Part shown: piece after piece, positions 1 through 7,110 of the stretch
Position numbering within the stretch: the first letter of the stretch is position 1
How the letters are laid out: the number at the start of each line of letters is the position of its first letter
Assembly: GCA_026985655.1 (NCBI GenBank)
Contig: JALSQB010000043.1
Coordinates: forward strand, 1-16,857
Reading direction: 5' to 3'
Length of the DNA: 16,857 nt
From: Campylobacteraceae bacterium
GTDB taxonomy: Bacteria > Campylobacterota > Campylobacteria > Campylobacterales > Sulfurovaceae
Position numbers and translations under genes: made by a program
Notes under the pieces: generated by a model
What the model saw: only the letters and a program-made list of their open reading frames with translations
The model's database searches: none
Told to the model about the DNA's origin: nothing

Positions 1-365
1 ACAGAAAGAGCATAAACAAAACCCGAACATGCAGCAGATATATCAAATGCTTGAACATTTTTAATTCCCAATTTATCTAAAATAATACAAGAAGTAGCAG
101 GCATATTAAAATAATCAGGTGTAACCGTTGCACAGATAAGTAAATCTATATCAGAAGCTTCTAATCCTGCTCTCTCAATAGCTAAAATAGAGGCTTTAGT
201 TGCCATATCACTGGTATATTCATCTTCTTTGGCAATTCTACGTTCAGAAATTCCTGTACGCTTCAAAATCCACTCATCACTGGTATCGACCATTTTTTCC
301 AAATCGTTATTGCTTAATATTTTAGAAGGAACATAAGCCCCAATAGAATGAAATTTTGCGTACAT
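1..365 (-). CDS. fabH: FabH, beta-ketoacyl-ACP synthase III (5' part, runs off window)
   Basis: The first 121 codons are present; the rest lies beyond position 1. FabH condenses acetyl-CoA with malonyl-ACP to start type II fatty acid synthesis in the cytosol. The visible N-terminal half of the thiolase fold matches the family: the SDEWIxxRTGIxxRR segment at residues 29-43 and the active-site motif DISAACSGF with the nucleophile Cys113 (Cys112 in E. coli). The His and Asn of the catalytic triad are outside the window. The ATG shares one base with the plsX stop codon (TAATG), and an AAGG ribosome site lies 6 bases upstream inside plsX, so the two are probably translationally coupled. It is the last visible gene of the ndk-DUF177-rpmF-plsX-fabH unit, the usual partner set for starting lipid synthesis. 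Confidence 0.96.
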   Translation of the reverse strand, partial: MYAKFHSIGAYVPSKILSNNDLEKMVDTSDEWILKRTGISERRIAKEDEYTSDMATKASILAIERAGLEASDIDLLICATVTPDYFNMPATSCIILDKLGIKNVQAFDISAACSGFVYALS

Positions 366-1363
366 TATTTACCTTGTGCATTGTTTTTTAAAAGTAGCTC
401 CTCAATGGCACTGTTTACCCCTGAGTCACTATATGCTATGGCTTGAAAAATTGCATTTTTAATCGCCTTAGCATTACTTTTTCCGTGTGATATAATAGCA
501 CAACCCTTAACGCCAAGTAAAGGTGCACCACCATATTCTGCGTAATCTACCTTCTCTTTGAGTTTTTTAAACACTTTTTTCTTCATCATAAATGCCCCAA
601 TTTTTGCAGGGATTGATTTTTTGATATGTGTCTTCATTAAATCAAATACAGTAGAGACCACACCTTCACTTGCTTTGAGTACAATATTTCCTGTATAACC
701 ATCACAAACAACCACATCTACCGAGGCATTAAAGATGTCTGAACCTTCAACATTTCCTTGAAAACCAGGAACATTTTGCATTAATTTAAAAGCCTCTTTT
801 GTCAAGGCATTACCCTTGGAGTCTTCTTCTCCATTAGATAATAAGCCTACTCTTGGTCTCTCTAAACCCAATACTTTTTGAGCATAAACTTCACCCATAA
901 TAGCAAATTGATAAAGATTAGTTGCCGTACAATCAGTCACTGCACCCACATCTAAAAGTAAAGTTTTAGAGGCAATGGTTGGCATAATCGTTGCCAAAGC
1001 AGGCTTATTAATACCTGATAATCTACCTATTCTAAGTGTTGCTAAAGTCATTGTCGCACCTGAGTGTCCTGCTGAAACGACTGCATCAGCTTTTCCATCT
1101 CGTACCAATTCAACTGCTTTAAAAATAGAAGAGTCTTTTCTTTTTAAGGCTTGTGTTGCTTGGTCAGACATGGAAATAACATCACTTGATTCTACAATCT
1201 CTACTTTATTATGATAAAATTTTGGAAGAAAGGAGATAATTTGTTTTCTATCACCTACAAGTATAGGGATAAACTTTTTTTTCTTTAGTGCATCAACTAC
1301 ACCTTCAATAATAGGTTCAGGACCGAAGTCCCCACCCATAGCATCAATAGCAATTCTAATCAT
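365..1363 (-). CDS. plsX: PlsX, phosphate acyltransferase
   Basis: PlsX makes acyl-phosphate from acyl-ACP and phosphate, the donor that PlsY uses to acylate glycerol-3-phosphate in phospholipid synthesis; it is a peripheral membrane enzyme. The 332-residue length is normal. Family features are the N-terminal IAIDAMGGDFGP (residues 4-15), the VSAGHSGATM segment, LLDVGAVTDC, and the C-terminal YGGAPLLGVKG stretch. The start lies 13 bases after the rpmF stop and I see no good Shine-Dalgarno, so it probably depends on ribosomes arriving from rpmF. Downstream it overlaps fabH by one base. The rpmF-plsX-fabH order is widely conserved in bacteria and links lipid synthesis to ribosome production. 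Confidence 0.97.
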   Translation of the reverse strand: MIRIAIDAMGGDFGPEPIIEGVVDALKKKKFIPILVGDRKQIISFLPKFYHNKVEIVESSDVISMSDQATQALKRKDSSIFKAVELVRDGKADAVVSAGHSGATMTLATLRIGRLSGINKPALATIMPTIASKTLLLDVGAVTDCTATNLYQFAIMGEVYAQKVLGLERPRVGLLSNGEEDSKGNALTKEAFKLMQNVPGFQGNVEGSDIFNASVDVVVCDGYTGNIVLKASEGVVSTVFDLMKTHIKKSIPAKIGAFMMKKKVFKKLKEKVDYAEYGGAPLLGVKGCAIISHGKSNAKAIKNAIFQAIAYSDSGVNSAIEELLLKNNAQGK

Positions 1364-1376
1364 CAGAACTGCTTAC

Positions 1377-1538
1377 TTATGCTTTTGTTGTGTTATATTC
1401 ACCAGTTGTCATGTTCATGTGGTGAGGCATTCTCCATGTACCATCTGCATCTTTTACAGGTCTTGGTAATGTTAATTTGTAATGTGTTCTTCTTTTCGCT
1501 GATCTTGTTTTGGATACACGTCTTTTAGGTACTGCCAT
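1377..1538 (-). CDS. rpmF: Ribosomal protein bL32
   Basis: This 53-residue gene encodes large-subunit ribosomal protein L32. It begins MAVPKRRVSKTRSAKRR, the classic bL32 N-terminus, followed by THYKLTLPRPVKDADGTW and a short tail ending TTKA. The protein has no cysteine, so it is the zinc-free form of L32 with no CxxC ribbon. An AAGGA ribosome site precedes the ATG at normal spacing. It sits 22 bases downstream of the DUF177 gene and 13 bases upstream of plsX. The DUF177-rpmF pairing is conserved in many bacteria (yceD-rpmF in E. coli). Confidence 0.97.
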   Translation of the reverse strand: MAVPKRRVSKTRSAKRRTHYKLTLPRPVKDADGTWRMPHHMNMTTGEYNTTKA

Positions 1539-1560
1539 AATATTTTCCTTAGTTTAAGTA

Positions 1561-1935
1561 TTAAAATTCTTGTTCAAATTCTTCTTCATCATTATCACAT
1601 TTTTCACAATAATGATAAGAGTTTTCAATGGAAGCTATTTCACTTTGAACAATAAATTCAAGATCAATAACCCCATCAATAAATTCGATTATATCTAAAT
1701 CATCTTCAGTCTCAATCACTTCATCTGAAAGTGTCAAATGAAGTGGTGACTTCATGTTGTAATGATACTCATCACCACATCTATCACAAGTGAGTCCTAC
1801 TTGACCATCAAGGTTTCCCTTTAAGCTAAGCCGATGATAACCACTTTTTACCAAAGTTCCTTCTAATCTAACACCATTAACCGTTAAATCAAAAGGTTTT
1901 ACACTTTGACCAATTTTATCAAAAACTATTTTCAT
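1561..1935 (-). CDS. DUF177/YceD family protein, two CxxC motifs
   Basis: This 124-residue protein belongs to the DUF177 (YceD) family by its size, its position directly before rpmF, and its paired cysteine motifs: CDRC at residues 50-53 and CEKC at 110-113. The two CxxC pairs probably bind one zinc. The middle is acidic (ETEDDLDIIEF) and the C-terminus is very acidic. Plant and bacterial members have been linked to 23S rRNA accumulation, but the bacterial biochemical role is unsettled, so I give no gene symbol. An AAGGA ribosome site overlaps the end of ndk 12 bases upstream. The neighbourhood (ndk, rpmF, plsX, fabH) suggests a ribosome-related housekeeping role. Confidence 0.88.
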   Translation of the reverse strand: MKIVFDKIGQSVKPFDLTVNGVRLEGTLVKSGYHRLSLKGNLDGQVGLTCDRCGDEYHYNMKSPLHLTLSDEVIETEDDLDIIEFIDGVIDLEFIVQSEIASIENSYHYCEKCDNDEEEFEQEF

Positions 1936-1947
1936 AGATTTGATTCC

Positions 1948-2361
1948 TTATACAAGCTCTCTTTGTGCAAAAAAGAAGTTAATTTCATTCACTGCATTTT
2001 CAACAGAGTCAGAACCGTGAACTGCATTTGCATCAATGCTTTCTGCAAAATCAGCTCTAATAGTTCCTGCTTCTGCTTCAGCAGGATTGGTAGCACCCAT
2101 TAAGTCTCTGTTTGTTTGCATTGCATTTTCACCTTCTAAAACAGTTACAACAACTGGTCCAGAAATCATAAATGATACAAGATCTTTAAAGAAAGGACGC
2201 TCTGCATGAATTGCATAAAACTCTTCAGCATCTGCTTGAGATAATTGAATTTTTTTAGTTGCTGCAATTTTTAGGTTCGCTGCTTCAAATCTTGCAAGAA
2301 TTTGTCCTACAACATTTTTAGCTACTGCGTCTGGTTTAATGATTGATAATGTTTGTTCCAC
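1948..2361 (-). CDS. ndk: Nucleoside diphosphate kinase
   Basis: Ndk transfers the gamma phosphate from ATP to other NDPs through a phospho-histidine, balancing cytosolic NTP and dNTP pools. The protein is 137 residues, the normal length. It starts with the family's TLSIIKPDAV and carries the active-site signature NAVHGSDS with catalytic His115. The ATP-binding residues Lys9, Arg85 (TNRDLMGATNP) and Arg102 are in place. Translation starts at GTG, not ATG; it is preceded by GGAG at 8 bases, and no in-frame ATG upstream fits better. It is the first gene after a clear promoter at 2397-2402 and probably leads the operon down to fabH. Ndk beside fabH-plsX-rpmF is also known from Campylobacter. Confidence 0.97.
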   Translation of the reverse strand: MEQTLSIIKPDAVAKNVVGQILARFEAANLKIAATKKIQLSQADAEEFYAIHAERPFFKDLVSFMISGPVVVTVLEGENAMQTNRDLMGATNPAEAEAGTIRADFAESIDANAVHGSDSVENAVNEINFFFAQRELV

Positions 2362-2396
2362 GATTTTGCTCCATTAAGCTTATAATTTGAGCTGAA

Positions 2397-2411
2397 ATTA
2401 TATCGGAAAAA
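2397..2411 (-). promoter_or_regulatory. Sigma-70-type promoter for the ndk-fabH operon
   Basis: On the minus strand a perfect TATAAT lies at 2402-2397, about 36 bases before the ndk start codon. No -35 hexamer is visible. Instead, T-runs on the minus strand recur upstream at about 2407-2411, 2416-2421 and 2429-2437, roughly one helical turn apart. Periodic T-tracts in place of a -35 box are the known form of RpoD promoters in Campylobacter. The fdxA terminator lies just upstream, so ndk needs its own promoter. Confidence 0.75.
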
Positions 2412-2486
2412 GTTTAAAAAAGAGGTTTAAAAAAAAATTTAGAGGAGTTTCAAAAGAAATTTTGATAAAAAAGAGATTTTAATTAC

Positions 2487-2526
2487 AAAAAAAGTAGAAG
2501 AACATAACCATAAAGTTATGCTCTTC
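2487..2526 (-). terminator. Intrinsic terminator after fdxA
   Basis: The arms at 2526-2515 and 2508-2497 form a 12-bp stem in the minus-strand RNA, with one G-U wobble and no mismatch, around a 6-base loop. Seven Us follow three bases after the stem (complement of 2493-2487). It begins 12 bases after the fdxA stop codon and cleanly separates fdxA from the ndk operon. On the plus strand the same stem has an A-C mismatch, so it is built for minus-strand transcripts. Confidence 0.88.
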
Positions 2527-2538
2527 AAAAATCACGAA

Positions 2539-2814
2539 TTAGTCTTCACAAACATCTTCGCCTTCTTCACCTCTATCTGGGTGAAGTGTTAAACCTTCTT
2601 TAGGAGCGTCCCAAACAATACATTCGTCTGTTGGACAAGCTTCAGCACAAGCTGGAGCATCAAAGTGACCTACACACTCAACACATTTATCTTCATATAC
2701 GTAATAGATGTCTTCACCTGTTGGGTTATCATCCTCATCTACAATTGCTTCTGTTGGACATTCGTCAATACAAGCCGCACAGTTGATACAAGTATCTAAA
2801 ATTTTTACTGCCAT
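2539..2814 (-). CDS. fdxA: 2[4Fe-4S] ferredoxin, Alvin type
   Basis: This 91-residue acidic protein is a low-potential electron carrier with two [4Fe-4S] clusters. Cluster I cysteines are Cys9, 12, 15 and 19 (CxxCxxCxxxCP). The second set is Cys44, 47, 56 and 60, spaced CxxC-x8-CxxxCP; the enlarged 8-residue gap and the extended C-terminus define the Allochromatium vinosum (Alvin) ferredoxin type. A further Cys65 and Cys89 are not expected ligands. The start has an AAGGAAT ribosome site. It appears monocistronic: its own leader upstream, a strong terminator downstream. In C. jejuni the fdxA gene at this locus is iron-induced and linked to aerotolerance, but there it faces ahpC, while here metK lies upstream on the same strand. 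Partner enzymes cannot be told from the sequence. Confidence 0.94.
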   Translation of the reverse strand: MAVKILDTCINCAACIDECPTEAIVDEDDNPTGEDIYYVYEDKCVECVGHFDAPACAEACPTDECIVWDAPKEGLTLHPDRGEEGEDVCED

Positions 2815-2841
2815 TTTTATTCCTTAATTTTAAGTTACCAA

Positions 2842-2912
2842 ACTATAACCAAAGTAGTTTAAAAAAATCTTTAATCAAGAGCTTTTATGCTACTTTTGTG
2901 ATACATATTGTA
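2842..2912 (-). promoter_or_regulatory. Candidate promoters of fdxA
   Basis: Two -10-like boxes fit on the minus strand. TACAAT at 2912-2907 would give a leader of about 85 bases. TATAGT at 2847-2842 has a T7 run about 15 bases upstream and would give a leader of about 20 bases. Neither has a -35 box. The sequence alone cannot choose between them. Confidence 0.4.
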
Positions 2913-2940
2913 GCAAATAATCATATTTTTTATTTTAAAT

Positions 2941-2968
2941 AAAAACGATAATCATTTGCATAATTATC
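2941..2968 (-). terminator. Hairpin terminator of metK
   Basis: Minus-strand RNA from 2968 forms a 9-bp stem (arms at 2968-2960 and 2955-2947, with one U-G wobble) closed by the tetraloop GCAA, a GNRA-type loop. It is followed by GTTTTTATTT. The stem starts at the last base of the metK TAG codon. It is AT-rich, so termination may be incomplete. The outer GATAAT/ATTATC arms also resemble half of a Fur box; I prefer the terminator reading because of the tetraloop and U-tract. Confidence 0.6.
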
Positions 2969-4125
2969 TATAGTTCTAAATATTTTTTAATCTCTTCTAC
3001 TCTATCTGTTTTTTCCCAAGAAAAGCCCATATCTTCTCGACCAAAGTGTCCATAAGCAGCAGTTTTTTTATAGATTGGCTTAAGTAAATCTAAGGCCTTG
3101 ATAATTCCTGCTGGAGAGAGGTCAAAAAGTTCTTTAACACACGCTTCAACTTTACTTTCATCAATGCTTGATGTTCCATGTGTATCTACCATAATTGAGA
3201 CAGGTTCTACTATCCCAATAGCATAGGCTACTTGAATGGTTAATTTTTCAGCCACACCAGCAGCCACTAAGTTTTTTGCCACATATCGTGCTGCATACGC
3301 TGCTGAACGATCAACTTTTGTAGGATCTTTACCAGAAAAAGCACCTCCACCATGAGGACAAGAACCACCATAAGTATCGACAATAATTTTACGACCTGTA
3401 AGACCAGCATCTCCTTGAGGTCCACCAATAACAAAACGCCCTGTTGGATTAATATGATAAACAATATCATCAGATAAAAGCTCTTTTGGAATAACAGCTT
3501 CAATGACCTCTTTCATAACAGCTTCTTGTAACACTTCAAGCGTAACATCTTCATCATGTTGGGTTGAAACAACAATCGTATCAATAGAAACTGGTTTATC
3601 ATCAACATATTTCACACTTACTTGTGCTTTTCCATCTGGTCGTAAAAAAGGAACTGTTCCATTTTTTCTAACTTCTGCTAGTTTAGCCGTAATTTTATGT
3701 GCCAAAGAGATAGGTAAGGGCATAAGTTCAGGTGTCTCTTTACAAGCATAACCAAACATAAGACCTTGATCTCCTGCACCAATATCACCCGACTCTTGAT
3801 CAACACCTTGATTAATATCTGGGCTTTGTTCTCCAATACCATTCAACACAGCAGCTGAACGGTAATCAAATCCAAACGCTGCATCAGTGTAGCCAATTTC
3901 ACGTACTACCTCACGGGCTATCTCTTGCATTGGTGCATAAGCTGAAGTCTTTAACTCACCTGCAATCACACAAAATCCATTTGAAAGCAGTGTTTCACAC
4001 GCTACTCTGGCTTTAGGGTCACGCTCTATAATATAATCTAAAACAGCATCAGATACTTGGTCTGCCATCTTATCAGGGTGACCTTCTGTCACCGATTCTG
4101 ATGTAAAAATATATTCTTTTATCAT
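2968..4125 (-). CDS. metK: S-adenosylmethionine synthetase
   Basis: MetK joins ATP and methionine to make S-adenosylmethionine, the cell's methyl donor, in the cytosol. The 385 residues cover the three repeated domains. Hallmarks are TEGHPDKMADQVSD with His16 and Asp18 near the N-terminus, GAGDQGLMFGYA at 116-127, and the phosphate loop GGGAFSGKDPTKVDRS from residue 259. An AAGGA ribosome site precedes the ATG. It lies 57 bases after dxs but has a strong extended -10 promoter in that gap, so it can be made apart from the amino-acid operon. No SAM riboswitch is visible, since the leader would be only about 25 bases. Downstream it ends in a hairpin terminator before fdxA. Confidence 0.98.
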   Translation of the reverse strand: MIKEYIFTSESVTEGHPDKMADQVSDAVLDYIIERDPKARVACETLLSNGFCVIAGELKTSAYAPMQEIAREVVREIGYTDAAFGFDYRSAAVLNGIGEQSPDINQGVDQESGDIGAGDQGLMFGYACKETPELMPLPISLAHKITAKLAEVRKNGTVPFLRPDGKAQVSVKYVDDKPVSIDTIVVSTQHDEDVTLEVLQEAVMKEVIEAVIPKELLSDDIVYHINPTGRFVIGGPQGDAGLTGRKIIVDTYGGSCPHGGGAFSGKDPTKVDRSAAYAARYVAKNLVAAGVAEKLTIQVAYAIGIVEPVSIMVDTHGTSSIDESKVEACVKELFDLSPAGIIKALDLLKPIYKKTAAYGHFGREDMGFSWEKTDRVEEIKKYLEL

Positions 4126-4157
4126 TAATCTTTTCCTTAACTTAATTTTTAATTTTA

Positions 4158-4166
4158 ATTATAACA
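4158..4166 (-). promoter_or_regulatory. Extended -10 promoter of metK
   Basis: The minus strand reads TGTTATAAT here, an exact match to the extended -10 consensus TGnTATAAT, with a T6 run just upstream. The predicted start gives a leader of about 25 bases to the metK ATG, containing AAGGA. An ATAACA/TGTTAT inverted repeat overlaps the box and might be a weak hairpin or simply coincidence. Confidence 0.7.
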
Positions 4167-4182
4167 CAAAAAATGTTATTTT

Positions 4183-6009
4183 TTAATTAATTTTTGTGGC
4201 TAATTGCTCAGGTAGTAGTCCTAAACTCTCTTCTACCAATTTTGTATTTCCATGGGTAATAAAAGCATCTTCATATTCAAAACTTATTACTTCCACATCT
4301 GAAATTTTTTCTTCAGATAAAAACTCTAAAATAGCTGAACCTACGCCACCCATTTTAACTGAATCTGAAAATATATACCATTTCTTATATGTTTTTGCTA
4401 AATTTAATAGCATTGCTTTATCCAAAGGCTTAACAAACCGTAAATCTAAAATAGTTGGATTTTCTTCTATAAGTTCTGCTACCTCTTCAGCTCTACCTAC
4501 CCCATTACCATAACCTATAAAAAGATTTTTTTCTCCCTCTTTGAGTAGTTTAGATTTTCCTAATTCAAAAGGCGTACTATCTTCATCTTGTGAGATAAAT
4601 GCTCCTCTTGGGTATCTGAAGGCACAAGGTGTTGGAAAATCTTTGGCAAACTTCATCGCTTCAACCATAGAACTGTTTGATGATGGTGCAAAAATGGTCA
4701 TATTGGGTATGGCTCTCAAATAAGAAATGTCAAATACCCCTTGATGCGTTTCGCCATCTTCTCCCACAAGCCCTGCTCTGTCTATTGCAAAGGCTACGCC
4801 TAAATTCATCAGACAAATATCATGAATAAGTTGATCATAGCCTCGTTGTAAAAAAGTAGAGTATAAAGCACAGAAAGGTTTAAATCCTTCTTTGGCTAAA
4901 GGTCCCATGGAAGTAACAGCGTGTTGTTCTGCAATGGCAACGTCCCAAAAACGATTAGGATATTTTTCCATAGCATTTGCCATTCCTGTTCCACTTGGCA
5001 TCGCAGCAGTTACCCCAACCACCTTTTCATCTTCATCAGCCAAGGCGACTAATGTTTCAGCAAAAATGGCAGTTGAAGCTTTGGCTGATTTTTTCTTTTT
5101 AGAAACACCTGTTGCCACATCAAAAACCCCTACACCATGCCAATGCTCTTTGTCTGAACCTGCCCCTTCAGCGACTTCATAGCCTTTACCTTTAGTGGTT
5201 TGAGTATGAATAATTACAGGACGCTTCATCTGCTTTGCCAGTTTGAGTGTTTCTATCATCGACTCGATATTATGTCCATCAATAGGACCAATATATTCTA
5301 AGCCCAACTCTTCAAACAAAATTCCAGGAGTAATTAAGTGAAACGATTCTTCAAAACGCTTCGCTAAATAGGTTGCCCCATCAGGTAAAGACTCTAGCAT
5401 CTCTTTGGTTTTAGCTTTAAACTTCTGATAAAAAGGTGATGCCATCTTTTGAGATAAAATTCGGCTCAATGCCCCAATAGGTGAAGCGATACTCATCTCA
5501 TTGTCATTTAAAATAATAATCGCAGGATATTTTCTATCGCCCAATTCATTCATCGCTTCATAGACCATACCTGCTGACATCGAGCCATCACCAATGAGTG
5601 CCAATGGAACACGATGCTCCTCTTCACCCTTTAAAGCAATGGCTTTAGCTGCTCCTGTGGCGAGTGAAATAGAGGTTGAAGAATGCCCTGCCATATAGTA
5701 ATCACAATCCGACTCTTTAGGTTTGGTGTAACCTGAAAGTCCTCCAAATTGACGCAAAGTATCAAAGCTATCCCATCTATTGGTTACTAATTTATGGGCA
5801 TAAGCTTGATGTGAAACATCAAAAATAAAGGGGTTTTCTTTTGCATCAAACACCGCATGCATCGCCACAATAATATCAGTTGCTCCCAAAGTTGAACTTA
5901 AATGCCCACCATTAACACTGACGGTATCAAGAATTTTTTGCCGTACTTGCGAAGCAATCTCTTCTAACTCTTCAATACTTTTAGTTTTTAAATCTCCAAA
6001 CTTATGCAT
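4183..6009 (-). CDS. dxs: 1-deoxy-D-xylulose-5-phosphate synthase
   Basis: Dxs condenses pyruvate with glyceraldehyde-3-phosphate, using thiamine diphosphate (ThDP), to make DXP, the entry to the MEP isoprenoid pathway. The 608-residue protein is full length. It shows the GHSSTS motif (108-113), the ThDP-binding span GDGSMSAG (140-147) to NDN (168-170), the activating Glu361 in IAEQHAVT, and the transketolase-like DRAGLVGEDGETHQG. Its ATG lies 8 bases inside the end of hisC (ATGCATAA overlap), so translation is probably coupled. In Helicobacter and Campylobacter dxs follows fliF-fliG-fliH; here those genes are absent and dxs abuts hisC directly. Confidence 0.98.
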   Translation of the reverse strand: MHKFGDLKTKSIEELEEIASQVRQKILDTVSVNGGHLSSTLGATDIIVAMHAVFDAKENPFIFDVSHQAYAHKLVTNRWDSFDTLRQFGGLSGYTKPKESDCDYYMAGHSSTSISLATGAAKAIALKGEEEHRVPLALIGDGSMSAGMVYEAMNELGDRKYPAIIILNDNEMSIASPIGALSRILSQKMASPFYQKFKAKTKEMLESLPDGATYLAKRFEESFHLITPGILFEELGLEYIGPIDGHNIESMIETLKLAKQMKRPVIIHTQTTKGKGYEVAEGAGSDKEHWHGVGVFDVATGVSKKKKSAKASTAIFAETLVALADEDEKVVGVTAAMPSGTGMANAMEKYPNRFWDVAIAEQHAVTSMGPLAKEGFKPFCALYSTFLQRGYDQLIHDICLMNLGVAFAIDRAGLVGEDGETHQGVFDISYLRAIPNMTIFAPSSNSSMVEAMKFAKDFPTPCAFRYPRGAFISQDEDSTPFELGKSKLLKEGEKNLFIGYGNGVGRAEEVAELIEENPTILDLRFVKPLDKAMLLNLAKTYKKWYIFSDSVKMGGVGSAILEFLSEEKISDVEVISFEYEDAFITHGNTKLVEESLGLLPEQLATKIN

Positions 6010-7099
6010 TTAATACCTCTTTCATCACCTCAAAGAGTCTATCATTTTGTTCTTTTGTTCCAATGGTGATGCGAACAGCATTCATTTTGTAAGAGGCTAA
6101 ATTTCTAATAATCACCCCCTGCTTTAACAAAGCATCTGAAATTTTTGTGGAATCAAAATTTTCATCAAACAGATAGGTAATAAAATTCGTATAACTTTCT
6201 ATATAAGAGAAGTTATGCTCTTTCGCAAATGCTTCATAACGTTGAATCTCTTCTTGATGTAAAGCGATAGAGTCTGCTACAAAATTTTCATCTTTCAAGG
6301 CTTCAATAGCTGATACCAAAGAGAGTGTCGTAATGTTAAAAGGAGGTCGCATTTTGTAAAGTTGTGAAATTAAATTCGTATTGGCAATCCCATAACCCAC
6401 ACGCATACCCCCTAAACCATACGCTTTAGAAAACGTTCCCAAATAGATAACATTAGCATAAGCCATAATATCTTTTGGCTCAATACGATAGGCTTCATCT
6501 TTAGCAGCTGCATACTCCATGTACGCCCCATCTAAAACTACTAAGGTCTCTTCATCTATGGCTTCAATGATTTTTAAAACATCTTCTTTGCTTGTGGCAT
6601 CACCTGTTGGATTGTTCGGCGTACATAAATAGACAATTTTAGGTTTATGCTCATTATACGCAGATATAAACTCTTCTACTTTATGTTCATAAGAGGCTGT
6701 TCTAATAATTTTAGCACCCATCTGTTTGGCGTAAATCTCATACATCGCAAAGGTTACTTGACTCATTAGCACCTTATCATTAGGCATCAATAAAGCACGA
6801 GCCACAAACTCTAACACTTGGTCTGAACCAGCTCCTATAATAATGTTATCACTCTGCACTTCAAACTTAGAAGCCAAAGCACTTTTAAGCTCATGCATCG
6901 AATCATCAGGATACAAAAAAGCTTTATGGGCATTTTGGGCAATGGCTTCGGAAACTTTAGGGCTACACCCTTTTGGGTTTTCATTGGAGGCCAGTTTCAC
7001 CACATCTTTAGGCTCAATCCCAAACTCTCTCACCACCAATTCAATGGGCTTTCCTGCCTCATAAATTTTAATCTCTTTAAGTGCTTCATTAAATTTCAT
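6002..7099 (-). CDS. hisC: Histidinol-phosphate aminotransferase
   Basis: HisC is a PLP enzyme that converts imidazole-acetol phosphate to histidinol phosphate in histidine synthesis; related enzymes also accept aromatic keto acids. Visible motifs are SNENPKG, the CTPNNPTG loop, DGAYMEY, and the PLP lysine in TFSKAYGLGGMRVGYG (Lys225 from the start chosen). Two ATGs lie two codons apart. The ribosome site AAAGGGG touches the first one (7105) but is 6 bases from the second (7099), so I take the second, giving 365 residues. The gene follows pheA by 11 bases and overlaps dxs by 8. Its place next to pheA suggests a possible aromatic aminotransferase role as well as histidine synthesis, but that is inference. 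Confidence 0.94.
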   Translation of the reverse strand: MKFNEALKEIKIYEAGKPIELVVREFGIEPKDVVKLASNENPKGCSPKVSEAIAQNAHKAFLYPDDSMHELKSALASKFEVQSDNIIIGAGSDQVLEFVARALLMPNDKVLMSQVTFAMYEIYAKQMGAKIIRTASYEHKVEEFISAYNEHKPKIVYLCTPNNPTGDATSKEDVLKIIEAIDEETLVVLDGAYMEYAAAKDEAYRIEPKDIMAYANVIYLGTFSKAYGLGGMRVGYGIANTNLISQLYKMRPPFNITTLSLVSAIEALKDENFVADSIALHQEEIQRYEAFAKEHNFSYIESYTNFITYLFDENFDSTKISDALLKQGVIIRNLASYKMNAVRITIGTKEQNDRLFEVMKEVLNA

Positions 7100-7110
7100 T
7101 TTCATCCCCT

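Noticed and set aside
975..1214. Plus-strand open frame of 79 codons
   Set aside because: It lies inside plsX on the other strand, has no ribosome site and resembles no family; it is a shadow of a well-supported gene. The same holds for plus-strand frames within metK, dxs, hisC, pheA, lysA, pilT and the YidB-like gene.
2401..2480. A-tract run as a coding or repeat element
   Set aside because: The phased A/T tracts are better explained as the upstream part of the ndk promoter in this phylum.
2947..2968. Stand-alone Fur box
   Set aside because: Only the outer six bases of each arm match; the inner part fits a GNRA-capped hairpin with a U-tract better, so it is listed as a terminator with the operator as an open alternative.
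3267..3503. Minus-strand 78-codon hydrophobic frame inside metK
   Set aside because: It is a frame-shifted reading of metK with Leu/Val-rich composition caused by the AT-rich codons; metK itself is intact through this stretch.
4126..4182. Possible SAM riboswitch before metK
   Set aside because: The gap is only 57 bases and is filled by the extended -10 promoter and ribosome site; there is no room for a riboswitch aptamer.
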